Source: Pseudomonadota bacterium
Lineage (GTDB): Bacteria > Pseudomonadota > Gammaproteobacteria > Steroidobacterales > JBCBZW01
NCBI GenBank assembly: GCA_039193195.1
Contig: JBCCWS010000025.1
Span: 20,346 to 84,345 of the forward strand
DNA: 64,000 nucleotides
Direction of reading: 5' to 3'
Below the pieces are notes generated by a model. That model was not told where the DNA came from and did not search any database. It saw only the letters and a program-made list of their open reading frames with translations. A program made the translations under genes and the position numbers. Below are positions 19,013 to 27,980 of the stretch, piece after piece; position 1 is the first letter of the stretch; each line of letters starts with the position of its first letter.

Positions 19013-21862
19013 ATGACTGCAAGCTCGGACGACTACGCCACGATTGACGCATTGGTAGATGAGCTTCTCGAGCTCGCACCAGAGCACAGAGCGGTGCGCC
19101 TCGATGAACTGGCCAGCGAGCACCCCACGCTCATCGACCGTCTGCGGGAGCTGATCGCTGCCGATGCGCGTCTGGAGGGCACGTCCTTCATGGCCGAACC
19201 CGCCCTCGAACAGGTGACCATCGAAGAGACGGTCGATCAGACTGGGGCCGATGCCGCGGAGCCTGTGCCGAGTGCGATCGGACGCTACCGCGTGGTGCGT
19301 CAGCTCGGCGCCGGGGGCATGGGCACCGTGTACCTGGCGGAGCAAACAGAGCCTGTCGAACGCCAGGTGGCGCTCAAGGTCACCCACGCCTTTCAGTCCG
19401 AGCGCGATCGCGCCCGCTTTGCGCTCGAGGCGCAGGCGCTTGCGCGCATGCAGCACCCGAACGTTGCGACCATGTACGACAACGGGACCACGCCCGACGG
19501 CACGCCGTTCGTGGTCATGGAGCTGGTCGAGCAAGCGCAGACCATTCTCGCGTGGTGCGACCGCACCACGGCCGGCGTGGAGCAGCGCCTCGGACTGTTC
19601 CAGCAGGTTTGCGCCGGCGTGGCGCACGCTCACGAGAAGGGCCTACTGCACCGTGATCTGAAGCCGGCCAACGTGTTGGTGACGCTCGTAGATGGGCAGC
19701 CGGTGGTCAAGGTCATCGACTTTGGTATCGCGCGCGCGTTCAGTGCGGGCGGTGAGAGAGGCGCCGTCTCCCAGGCCTCGGTCGCGGGCTCCCCCGTGTA
19801 CATGAGTCCGGAAGCCATCGGTGCCACCGGCAAGAGGGATTTGGATACGCGAAGCGACGTCTACTCGCTAGGCTTGCTGCTGTGCCAGCTGATCGCCGGT
19901 GATCTTCCCTTTCCCCCGGATGAGTCTTTACACACGTTGGTAGAGCGCTTGCGCAGCGATCGGACCATTGGGCCTGCGAATTGGCTGGCTCGACAGAGTG
20001 CAGCGCACGTGCAGGCGATTGCCGCCGCGAGAGGGATCTCAGCGGCGAGCTTGCAGCGAGCCGTGGAGGGGGATCTCGACGCAATCGTCCTCAAGGCGAT
20101 CTCCTACGAGCGCGGCGAGCGCTATCCTTCCCCACGCGAGCTTGCAAAGGACCTCGATCGGCACCTGCGCCACGAGCCGATCGAGGCGCGCCCGCCAGCG
20201 TGGGCCTATTTCGCCCGCCGATTCGTGCGTCGAAACCTCGGGACCGTGGCGGTGGTGTCGCTGGCGTTTATCGCCCTCGTGGGATTTGCGGTGACCATGA
20301 CGGTTCAAGCCGGGCGCATCGCCACCGAGCGAGATCGCGCGAACCGAGAGGCGCAAGCGAAGGGTTTCGTCGCTGAGTTCCTGAGCGAACTATTCGCCGG
20401 CGCCGACCCCTACGAGTCAACGGGTGGCGGTCCCATCACACTCAGGCAGGTACTGGATCGGGGGGCCGCCAACATCGATGGTGCGCTCGAAGACCAGCCC
20501 GAGGTACGGGCGGAGCTGTTAGCCACCATGGGGGAGGCGTACCGCGCGCTCGGCGTATACCCGGAGGCCGGCAAGCTGATCGAGCAAGCGCTCACAGCCC
20601 GCCGGGCCCTGTACGGCGATGTGCACGTAGAGACCTTGGAGGTGGTCAACGTGCTAGCCGCCCTGTACGTGGATCAGGGCCGCTACCAGGATGCCCAAGG
20701 GCTGATGCGTGAGATCATGGAAACGCGAGCCCAACTGCTAGGTCCGCAGCATCTGCAAACGCTGCGGGCGACGGGAAACCTGGCCGTGATCTACCACCAG
20801 CTCGGTCGCCTCGAGGAGGCGGAGGGTCTGTATCAGCGCAACCTCGCGATCTATCAACGACAGCTAGGGGAAGATGCGCCCGAAACCCTTGCGGACATGG
20901 ACCGCTTGTCACGCTTGTACCGCAGCCAAGGGCGCCTCGAGGAGGCGGGGGCGCTCTCTGCCGAGGTGCTTGGGAGGTTGCGTCGGGTGCGCGGCGACAA
21001 TGACCTGCGCACGTTTGATGCGCACGGACTGGCCTACAACTACGCCCTGCAGGGGCGCCTAGTGGATTCGGAGCGCTACTACCTCGAGGCCTACGAGGGG
21101 ACTCGGCGGATTCTCGGCGACGAACATCCGAGTACGCTCGAGTCCTTGCAAAGCGTTGCCGAGGTGCGCGTTGAGCTAGGCCGATACGCGGATGCTGAGC
21201 CCATGCTGACCGCCACCTTAGAGGCACGCCGGCGGGTGCTCGGTGGGGAGCATCCGAACACCATCACCACGCAGGGGTGGCTATCGCGCCTTTACCGATT
21301 ACAGGGGCGCCTCGACGAGGCGTTAGCCGGTTACGACAGAGTCGTGAGGTCGCAAGAAACAGCGCTCGGCGCAGACCACCCTAAGACCCTGGCATCGTTG
21401 GTGGGCCTCGGTCAGGTGTACCTGGCACAGAAGCGCTTCGGCGCCGCCCGGTCGCTGTTCCGACAGGTGTCCACGACGCTCCTAGATGCATTGGGCGAAG
21501 AGCACCCAACCACCCTGCGTGCTAGGCATGGTTTGGCGAATGCATACGCTGGCCTAGGCCGTCTCTACGACGCGGATCTGCTTTACGAGGAGGCGGTGTT
21601 GCGTAGTCGACGGGTTAACGGTGCGCGCCATCCCGACACGGCGAAAATGCTGTTTGACCACGCGTTGACGCGGGTTGCGATGGGGCAAGAGGAAAGCGCG
21701 AAGACGCTTCTTGGCCAAGCCGTCGAAGCGGGTTTCGCCGATGAGCGGCGATTGCGCAACGACCCTGGACTCGAGTCGTTGCACAGTGGTGACTTTGATC
21801 GGCTCGTCGCTATTGCGAGAGACAATGCCGCGGCGCGCGGTGGCGGACTAGCGCAGCCCTGA
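19013..21862 (+). CDS. Transmembrane Ser/Thr protein kinase with C-terminal TPR array
   Basis: A 949-residue protein. Kinase domain about residues 91-380: glycine loop GAGGMGTVY (99-107), Lys122, catalytic HRDLKPANV (213-221), DFGIARAF (236-243), SPVYMSPEAI and DTRSDVYSLGLLL. All catalytic residues are present. A single transmembrane helix (LGTVAVVSLAFIALVGFAVT, near 405-425) is followed by roughly nine TPR units of about 42 residues with the recurring LGxxHPxTL pattern (for example ILGDEHPSTLESL). This is the kinase-TPR receptor design common in Gammaproteobacteria and Myxobacteria. Start ATG 19013 was preferred over the in-frame GTG at 18974. The ligand and targets are unknown. Confidence 0.92.
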   Translation: MTASSDDYATIDALVDELLELAPEHRAVRLDELASEHPTLIDRLRELIAADARLEGTSFMAEPALEQVTIEETVDQTGADAAEPVPSAIGRYRVVRQLGAGGMGTVYLAEQTEPVERQVALKVTHAFQSERDRARFALEAQALARMQHPNVATMYDNGTTPDGTPFVVMELVEQAQTILAWCDRTTAGVEQRLGLFQQVCAGVAHAHEKGLLHRDLKPANVLVTLVDGQPVVKVIDFGIARAFSAGGERGAVSQASVAGSPVYMSPEAIGATGKRDLDTRSDVYSLGLLLCQLIAGDLPFPPDESLHTLVERLRSDRTIGPANWLARQSAAHVQAIAAARGISAASLQRAVEGDLDAIVLKAISYERGERYPSPRELAKDLDRHLRHEPIEARPPAWAYFARRFVRRNLGTVAVVSLAFIALVGFAVTMTVQAGRIATERDRANREAQAKGFVAEFLSELFAGADPYESTGGGPITLRQVLDRGAANIDGALEDQPEVRAELLATMGEAYRALGVYPEAGKLIEQALTARRALYGDVHVETLEVVNVLAALYVDQGRYQDAQGLMREIMETRAQLLGPQHLQTLRATGNLAVIYHQLGRLEEAEGLYQRNLAIYQRQLGEDAPETLADMDRLSRLYRSQGRLEEAGALSAEVLGRLRRVRGDNDLRTFDAHGLAYNYALQGRLVDSERYYLEAYEGTRRILGDEHPSTLESLQSVAEVRVELGRYADAEPMLTATLEARRRVLGGEHPNTITTQGWLSRLYRLQGRLDEALAGYDRVVRSQETALGADHPKTLASLVGLGQVYLAQKRFGAARSLFRQVSTTLLDALGEEHPTTLRARHGLANAYAGLGRLYDADLLYEEAVLRSRRVNGARHPDTAKMLFDHALTRVAMGQEESAKTLLGQAVEAGFADERRLRNDPGLESLHSGDFDRLVAIARDNAAARGGGLAQP

Positions 21863-21974
21863 AAGAGGATCGACAGTCGCAGCGAAAGGGAGACGAACCC
21901 GAAGCGATAGAGCAGCGACGTTACTCGCTTGAGCGGATCCCCACTCAACGGCAAAACCGGGCCTTGGTGGCAGG

Positions 21975-22121
21975 CAAGTGTCCCGTCAGCCCGCGCCAGC
22001 GGGATTCGCCTTCGCACAAGAGGATGGTGGACCTGCGCCTGGCTGGTCGTTTCGGCGAAATCAGCGTTGGCTTTGCATCACGTCGCAGGCTGCGGCGCCA
22101 CGGACACACGGTCAGCGTCGT
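21975..22121 (-). pseudogene. Possible fragment of a second endonuclease/exonuclease/phosphatase gene
   Basis: One minus-strand frame reads NADFAETTSQAQVHHPLVRR RIPLARADG after a stop codon. This resembles the very end of the nuclease at 14378 (VNADFAETQNRASDHDPLAA), and a 20-base stretch (14721-14740 and 22049-22068) is identical. Expected DHDP appears as HHP. Only about 30 codons are left, so this is a faint remnant or recombination scar. The rest of the gap 21863-22159 shows nothing. Confidence 0.35.
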
Positions 22122-22159
22122 CGGCCCAAGGTTGCCGCCAGCAACGCCCGCAGCGCGTT

Positions 22160-23470
22160 TCACCGCTCACGCAGCGGCGTGAGTATGATTGTTGAGATGT
22201 CCGCGTGACGCTTAGCCGCCCGCGCCAGGGCAAGCTTCCATAGAAATCTTGAGACGCTGGTGCTGACCGCTGCGCCGTAGGCCCCGAACTGGGAGGTTAG
22301 AGCAACACTTAGCAGGATACTCAGCACCGTTGCCACCCCTGTGATCTTCGCGGTCTTACGTTCGTTCCTCGTCATGTTGAGAACGATGGCGGAAAAGGGC
22401 GCCAGTGTGAACGCGAACTGGCCAGCAGCGAGTATGACCAGCAGCGGATGCGCGGCAACGTACTCCGCGCCGAAGACCGTACTCAGCAACCACTTTCCGA
22501 ACAGGACGAAAACGAGCAGAACGGCGGCCGCGATCGCCGCCGTCAGCCGCCCGGTCCTCAGCACCAGGCGCTGCACCTCGGCCCGTTTTCCTTGCGCGTG
22601 CAGCCTTGCGACTTCAGGCTCCACGGCCAGCCCTACCGCCAACAGGATGAGGCTCACGATGGCGGCACCTTGCCAGGCAACGCGGTACAAGCCCAGTTGC
22701 TTCGGCTCCACGAAGGCGCTGAGGATCAGGATATCAGTCTGCCCGAGTAGCACCTGGCAAACGGTTAGGAATCCGAGCGGGCCGAGGCTCCCTAACCAGC
22801 GTCTTGACTCGATATAGCTCGCTTGACCATGGAAAGCAGCTCGCGGGGTGATGTGTATGAGAATTCCAAGGCTGATGATGATGGCAAGCGCGGTGGCCAT
22901 CACGTACATCGTGAGGCTCGTCGTTGGTGTCAGTTCGCTACTGCCCGACAGCATAGCAATAGCACTTACCCCCAGAAGCATGCAGATCGGCCGCACCAGC
23001 TGCTCCGGAATCATACCCAGCACCACCTGACCCATGCCGCGAATAGAGGCGGACAAGAGGGCGAGCGATGCCATGACAGGCACGAGGAGCATCGCCAGTG
23101 CAACGGTCGCTGGCGCCGCGCCAGGGAACAGTGCTGGCTTCCAACTGATCACGCCCAAGACGATGCCGGCGAGCGCGAGCGATGCAGCCAAGGTGACGGC
23201 CGGCGCGAGGTACCAGAGGCCCTGGAGGTCACCCCATCGCTCGCCCGTTGCATAGGTGGCAGTTTCACGTACCAGGAGCGTTGGTACCCCCAGCAGCGAG
23301 AACGCGGACAATACGGTTGCGAGAGCGAAGGCCACGGAGTACTCACCGAAACCTTCTGCACCCATTAACCTAGCGAGGACGATAGAGATAAGAACGGCGA
23401 GCCCGGCGCCACCCCCTCGAACCAGCGCCGACATTAGGCGAGACTTAAGTAGGTCGACGGTGGGTGCCAT
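22160..23470 (-). CDS. Wzx/MATE-type polysaccharide (lipid-linked oligosaccharide) flippase
   Basis: A 436-residue polytopic membrane protein with about 12-14 helices. The start VDLLKSRLMSALVRGGGAGL and LARLMGAEGFGEYSVAFALA are typical of the oligosaccharide flippase family (polysaccharide biosynthesis protein), which moves undecaprenyl-linked repeat units across the inner membrane. VPTLLVRETATYA and LGLYRVAWQGAAIVSLILLA fit too. Start taken at ATG 23470; a TTG four codons upstream is the alternative. No glycosyltransferases are adjacent, but the next gene on the same strand (upstream) is an arylsulfotransferase-like protein, which hints at cell-surface glycan work. Confidence 0.85.
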   Translation of the reverse strand: MAPTVDLLKSRLMSALVRGGGAGLAVLISIVLARLMGAEGFGEYSVAFALATVLSAFSLLGVPTLLVRETATYATGERWGDLQGLWYLAPAVTLAASLALAGIVLGVISWKPALFPGAAPATVALAMLLVPVMASLALLSASIRGMGQVVLGMIPEQLVRPICMLLGVSAIAMLSGSSELTPTTSLTMYVMATALAIIISLGILIHITPRAAFHGQASYIESRRWLGSLGPLGFLTVCQVLLGQTDILILSAFVEPKQLGLYRVAWQGAAIVSLILLAVGLAVEPEVARLHAQGKRAEVQRLVLRTGRLTAAIAAAVLLVFVLFGKWLLSTVFGAEYVAAHPLLVILAAGQFAFTLAPFSAIVLNMTRNERKTAKITGVATVLSILLSVALTSQFGAYGAAVSTSVSRFLWKLALARAAKRHADISTIILTPLRER

Positions 23471-23691
23471 GCCGTTTGCCAATCATTGAGGCGATTAGAA
23501 TCCGACGCGGTGAATGCCGTGAGTTGAGCTCGAGCATTGTCAGCACGGCGGCGGGCCAGCGCACGTGACTGCGCCGGCCATGCTGCTAACCGCTATCGAG
23601 CCGGCGCGCAATCGCGCTGGGTCAGCGCAGCGAGGGCAGAGCCGGGCGTGGGTGTAACCGGGGCTGACCTCATGGCGACCGTCACTCCTGC

Positions 23692-25041
23692 TCAGTCCTG
23701 GCACGTCGCGTGCCGTTTCCTGAAGAACTCCGCGTCCATGTGCTCGGGGAGCGCAATGGCCGTGTAGACGCGACCATTGGTCTCATCGGCGATTCGGTTG
23801 CTGAAGCGCCAGACCATGGTGCCGTCTGCGGCAAACTCTATGACGCGACCTTCTCCACTGGCGGTGACCAGGATGTTGCCGTTGGCCAGGCGCTGATGGA
23901 CGCCCATGATTGCGGTGAAGAATCGGCCATCGCCTTCCCCCTCCAGCACGACCTTGCTCGTGCCGTCTCGCGTATTGAGTTCGACGATGCGACTGGCAGC
24001 CGGTGACGAGCCCTGCGACGGGCTGAGGTTCCGATTGTCGAACACCGAGATTCGGTCTCCTGGCAAGAAGTCAGGATCGTGTTGGCGGAGCAACTGGCCG
24101 ATGGAGAGGAACTTGATCTTCAGCGTGTCGGGATCGAAGACCATCACTGCGTTGATGTTGCGCAAGGACACCATGAGGTCTCCTGGGACAAACGTCGCGC
24201 TCTGCCATCCTTGTGGAAACTCCTCAACATCGTTGGCGTGCAGCGTATCGCCCTCTACCGTTGTTTGCACATTGTGCAGATTGGAGAGGTACAGCAAACC
24301 ATCAAGGCCGTTTTGGCGCAGCACGTCAATGATCTCGATCTGCTCGAGAATCTCCCCGTCGAGGCTGATCTTCTCGATCTTGTAGGAGTTCAGGGGAGCG
24401 CTATGGTTCGGATATCCGGTGTCACCCTCTGCGATGTAACGCTCGGCTCCTACCCAGACGTGCCCCTGCGGCGAGTACGAGACGGAGTGATGGCCGAGGT
24501 TGTCCAGCGCCCAGCTGACCTTCCCGCAAATGTCCATGCGAAAGGTGCTGAGGTGTTCGAAGTTCGCCACGAAGCTTGCATCGGGGAGCATCTCGATGCC
24601 GTGTATGTTCATGCCATTGCTCCCTCGCGGTCGTCGCTCTTCCGGGAACACCTCATCGCGGTCGCCCCAGACCTCTTGCCAGCGGGGCATCCACTCGTGA
24701 ATCGTGTTGCCGTCGCGATCGATCACCCGCACCGACGCATCTCTCTCGTCGGCGACGGCTGCAACGATCAGTAGCAGCCCGGGCGCGAGCCGATCGGGGT
24801 GGGGTGTGTCGATGGGCGTTGCGTGACGGCTCCTCATCTCCAGGATGTTGTATCCGGGAGCTATCAAGTTTCTGGTTTCGCGGAATACCGACCTGACGAG
24901 CGGCGTCGGAAACAGATCGAGTCGATAGGAAAGGGCGCCATACAGATACGACGCCCCCAGCCCGATTACCGTGGCTGACACCAGAAAGTAGTACTTGGCA
25001 AAGCGGTTCGACTTGTCGTCGCGCGTGCTGTCCTTGCTCAA
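23692..25041 (-). CDS. Membrane-anchored arylsulfotransferase-family protein
   Basis: A 449-residue protein. An N-terminal anchor (FAKYYFLVSATVIGLGASYL) is followed by a beta-propeller domain of the arylsulfotransferase (ASST/Arylsulfotran_2) type: APGLLLIVAAV, RVIDRDGNTIHEWMP, NIHGIEMLPDASFVANFEHL, HHSVSYSPQGHVWVGAERY, HANDVEEF and GVHQRLANGNILVTASGEGR. His residues in these segments are candidates for the covalent sulfo-His and its neighbours. The start overlaps the preceding small gene (TTGA), implying translational coupling. Homologues often sit beside surface-glycan genes, and its own acceptor is unknown. Confidence 0.8.
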   Translation of the reverse strand: MSKDSTRDDKSNRFAKYYFLVSATVIGLGASYLYGALSYRLDLFPTPLVRSVFRETRNLIAPGYNILEMRSRHATPIDTPHPDRLAPGLLLIVAAVADERDASVRVIDRDGNTIHEWMPRWQEVWGDRDEVFPEERRPRGSNGMNIHGIEMLPDASFVANFEHLSTFRMDICGKVSWALDNLGHHSVSYSPQGHVWVGAERYIAEGDTGYPNHSAPLNSYKIEKISLDGEILEQIEIIDVLRQNGLDGLLYLSNLHNVQTTVEGDTLHANDVEEFPQGWQSATFVPGDLMVSLRNINAVMVFDPDTLKIKFLSIGQLLRQHDPDFLPGDRISVFDNRNLSPSQGSSPAASRIVELNTRDGTSKVVLEGEGDGRFFTAIMGVHQRLANGNILVTASGEGRVIEFAADGTMVWRFSNRIADETNGRVYTAIALPEHMDAEFFRKRHATCQD

Positions 25042-25247
25042 GAGGCTATGCCCTCCGTAATTGACCGTGTTTCCCGCTCGGCGTGGAGCGCTTGAGCTTC
25101 TTCGAGAGAGACAGTGTCATTTTTCGTTAAGTGGCGTGTCCGGCGGGGAGTGGGAGTAACGGTCTGGGCGAAGGTCATGATGTGCCAGCGCCGGAGGCCG
25201 CGTCGCACGATCGACGAGGGTAGCAATACGCTGGCTTCCAGGGTCAT
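25038..25247 (-). CDS. Small protein between overlapping arylsulfotransferase-cassette genes
   Basis: A 69-residue ORF with no recognised domain, basic and without membrane segments (HIMTFAQTVTPTPRRTRHLT, then EEAQALHAERETRSITEGIA). Support is positional: its ATG overlaps the upstream stop as ATGA (25244-25247) and its own stop overlaps the downstream start as TTGA (25038-25041). Two such exact overlaps suggest a genuine coupled cistron rather than chance. Confidence 0.5.
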   Translation of the reverse strand: MTLEASVLLPSSIVRRGLRRWHIMTFAQTVTPTPRRTRHLTKNDTVSLEEAQALHAERETRSITEGIAS

Positions 25248-25501
25248 TCGACTCGCTTCGCCGGACTCGGCTCGCCCTGCGGGCCCCGCCGCCCGCGAAT
25301 GAAGCGCTTCAGCGGATACCAGACAAGTCCCGCGACCAGAAATACGCACCCGAGCAGCAACGCAATGACGATCGCCACGGCCCCTAGGCCGGCCCCTGGG
25401 CCGATGTAGGCCTGCGCTGGAGTGGCAATGATCAAGGCGAAAAGGCCCGCCGGCAGGCCGGCGGCCCGCAACTGAGAGGCTCTTGCTTGGCTGTTTCTCA
25501 T
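25244..25501 (-). CDS. Small single-span membrane protein with AYIGPGAGL motif
   Basis: An 85-residue protein: signal-like N-terminus (GLPAGLFALIIATPAQA), then AYIGPGAGLGAVAIVIALLL, a transmembrane helix, then VWYPLKRFIRGRRG and a basic tail. The AYIGPGAG start of the mature chain plus a WYPLKR helix exit is a recurring pattern in small proteins found beside arylsulfotransferase or phosphodiesterase-like genes; function is unknown. Its stop overlaps the next start by 4 bp. Start ATG 25501 was chosen for the signal peptide; the longer frame upstream is unlikely. Confidence 0.65.
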   Translation of the reverse strand: MRNSQARASQLRAAGLPAGLFALIIATPAQAYIGPGAGLGAVAIVIALLLGCVFLVAGLVWYPLKRFIRGRRGPQGEPSPAKRVE

Positions 25502-25881
25502 ACGTAGTAGCGCCTGTGCTAGTGCTGCTGCCTGTACCCCACCCACGGTGCCGCTAGGGCGCGCTGGGGGGCGAGAAGCTCCTGTTCGGGAGAAGGTCTG
25601 CAATTCTAGCACTGCGGTCCAGCCGGAGAGCATGTGCGGCTCAGTGGGCGCGGTACCCGTCCTCCTTTCAGGGGGCAGGATCCGTCCCGGAGCAGCGTGC
25701 CAGCTCAAGCCAGCGATCGTTCGCGTGGGGTCGTCCCCAGCGCCCAGGGCGTGTGGCCGTAGGGTTCGTCACGGCCACTAGCAGAACGCTCAACAGCGGT
25801 AGCGGACGCAGGAGCGTAAGCACCGCAGCGATACCCTTCCGCGACACCGAAGTGGGTCAGTAGTTGCGAGGCGGCGGGTAG

Positions 25882-25909
25882 AGCGGCTGCCCGCTGACGG
25901 GCAGCCGCT
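25882..25909 (-). terminator. Perfect 12-bp hairpin after the secreted lipase gene
   Basis: AGCGGCTGCCCG (25882-25893) pairs exactly with CGGGCAGCCGCT (25898-25909) over a 4-nt loop CTGA. It begins 17 nt beyond the stop of the leftward lipase gene at 25927. No U-run follows, but placement and perfection support termination. Confidence 0.6.
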
Positions 25910-25926
25910 GATGGCCGGGATCTGTC

Positions 25927-27696
25927 CTACTGGCAAGCTTGGGGGAGTGGGCGCTGTGGGTCTTGTACCGCGTAGCTCAGCACGCGAGAGCGTTCGAACG
26001 GCTTACCGTCGATCGTCGTGCCGGTGATAGTCAACGCCACGTTGTACACGCCAGGCTCGCGAAGGGGTAGCGCGAGGGGCTGTGCCGTGCTGGCGCCAAA
26101 GCGCCCCACTTCTTCGGCGGCGCCTGCGGTCGAGGTGCGTCGCACGCGAGCGGCTACATCGACGTTGCGGATCTGCCCGGAGAGGGAAACAGCCACTTCT
26201 GTGGGTACGTTGAAGGATGCCTCCTTGGGCGCGCTCAGGGCGAGTTGTAGCGGGCTGTCGAGACGCGCCAGTAGGGCGTAGGCATCGCGTTCGTTTGCGG
26301 TAAAGCGCAGACGCCAGGTCCCTGCGGCTCTCGCCATGGCATTGGCGGCGAGGCGCGTGCCGCTGACCAAGGCATGGTTGAACAGGGCATCGTTACTGGC
26401 GCGAGCGGCCGAGAGGCGGTGTACGTCTCCGTTCGGTGCGATGAGCTCCATGCGTGTGCTGCCACGACCGGAAAGCACGCGCACGTCCATGGCGCGAACG
26501 TCGGTTTCGACCGGGAACTCGATCTCAGTGACGCCAGCTTCGAGTGCGCCACCGCGGATCAGGGTTGATAGCTCCCCATCTGCATTGAACGGGGGGGCTG
26601 TTGGGGGCGTGGCGACGAGGTCAGCGCTTGGCGCCTTGGCATTCAGCGCCCGCTCGGGGTCGTCCGGACCGAATCCGTGGAAGACGCCTGCGTACGGCTC
26701 GATCGAGTCGAAGATCGGCACGTAACAGTCATTCGGCTCCCAGAACCAAAAGAAGTCGAAGAAACCGCTGCCCCGGCGGATCTTGTCGTGGTCCACCTCG
26801 TAGTCCGGGCCGCTGAGATCCCACACTAGGCGATGTTGACCGGAGGTGGCACCGTTGGCGTCGCGGGACAGGGGGTGGCGAGCGTGCTCTACGCACACCA
26901 CGCCGTCGTTCTCGCCTCCTGGGCAGACGGTGTACAGGTAGAGACCGCCGAACTCTTGGGCGCTCAGGAACGGCCCCCAGCCGGTGCCCGCTACCGTGTA
27001 GAGGTGGAGATCATTGTTCACTGGGCTTCGATCTAGGTAGCTGCGGGCGAGACTCATGCAGCCGGTTTGCAGAAACTTGGTGCCAGCATCATTAAAGCCG
27101 ATGAGATCCGATAGCCATTCCAGCCAGTCGGTCTGAGCGAGATCGGCGAGGGGCGAGCCGTAGTGGGGGGCGCTGAGACTGACGATGGTGTCGATGGCGG
27201 CGCCTTGTATGGCGGCGAAGTTGGCGTCTGGCCCACCTTTGCTATGGCCGATGACGTTAACTTCCGAGACGCCCCAGTAGTTGCGGATGAAGTCGATTTG
27301 GCTCTTCAGCAGGCTGCCGTTGGTGATGGAGGTCTCTGCCTGTGCGCCAACGTCGTAGAGATCGACGATAAAGGCCTTGTAGCCGGCGGCGTAGACTGTG
27401 TCGTACATGTCGTTACGTCCGTAGTAGTTGGTCTCGCCGTACCAACCGTTGCCACTACCGTTGAGGCCATGCACGAACACGAGTACCGGTCGGTTGGGAT
27501 CGAGGCCCGGTGGTGTCCCACCTTCGTAGACTGTGCGCGGTAAACCCGTATTGAGCGCTTGCGGCGCCGGCGCTACGGGTGGGCCCGCAAAGTCGTTCTC
27601 ATCGATGCACACGACGGGGTCCGTTGCGAAGGCCTGGGAGGACAGGGCCAAAACGGCGCTAAGCAGGCCGGCGGATAGAGGTCTTGGAAGTAGCAT
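25927..27696 (-). CDS. Secreted alpha/beta hydrolase (lipase-like) with C-terminal beta domains
   Basis: A 589-residue protein with signal peptide (LSAGLLSAVLALSSQAFA). The hydrolase domain (about 60-280) has VLVFVHGLNGSGNGWYG (oxyanion HG) and VNVIGHSKGGPDANFA, with the nucleophile Ser in GHSKGG, the pentapeptide of triacylglycerol lipase-like and PHA depolymerase-like enzymes. The second half (from about 390) is beta-rich with TEIEFPVETDVRAMDVRVLS and NVDVAARVRRTSTAG, resembling pre-peptidase/Ig-like accessory domains. Start ATG 27696 has a strong AAAAGGAG site. Substrate unknown; an extracellular esterase/lipase is likely. Confidence 0.8.
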   Translation of the reverse strand: MLLPRPLSAGLLSAVLALSSQAFATDPVVCIDENDFAGPPVAPAPQALNTGLPRTVYEGGTPPGLDPNRPVLVFVHGLNGSGNGWYGETNYYGRNDMYDTVYAAGYKAFIVDLYDVGAQAETSITNGSLLKSQIDFIRNYWGVSEVNVIGHSKGGPDANFAAIQGAAIDTIVSLSAPHYGSPLADLAQTDWLEWLSDLIGFNDAGTKFLQTGCMSLARSYLDRSPVNNDLHLYTVAGTGWGPFLSAQEFGGLYLYTVCPGGENDGVVCVEHARHPLSRDANGATSGQHRLVWDLSGPDYEVDHDKIRRGSGFFDFFWFWEPNDCYVPIFDSIEPYAGVFHGFGPDDPERALNAKAPSADLVATPPTAPPFNADGELSTLIRGGALEAGVTEIEFPVETDVRAMDVRVLSGRGSTRMELIAPNGDVHRLSAARASNDALFNHALVSGTRLAANAMARAAGTWRLRFTANERDAYALLARLDSPLQLALSAPKEASFNVPTEVAVSLSGQIRNVDVAARVRRTSTAGAAEEVGRFGASTAQPLALPLREPGVYNVALTITGTTIDGKPFERSRVLSYAVQDPQRPLPQACQ

Positions 27697-27980
27697 GTCG
27701 GTCTCCTTTTGGCGAGCGAGCTGGTACGGCATCCCGGGGTCTCGCTTGACCCGAGCGCTTGGCGGCTGAGTCACCGCTTGGGGTTGCGTGACCGGCGAGG
27801 TGCCGGGTGCTGACACGCGGCCCAGAGCAGGTTCGCCGGTCTAGTGCGTAAGTTGCGCGTGGTTTGCATCACGCTAGTCAGGCGTCCGCGGTGCCTGGGT
27901 TGTCTCCTTGGTCGTGTTGTGCAGCGCGGACGGTTCAGGCGTGGGCGCTGCGGGGCGACGAACGGTCGCGCGGCCCGCCC

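Noticed and set aside
18482..19633. 383-codon minus-strand ORF over the kinase start
   Set aside because: It is antisense to the kinase domain and the hydrolase remnant, both recognisable on the plus strand; no family motif on the minus strand.
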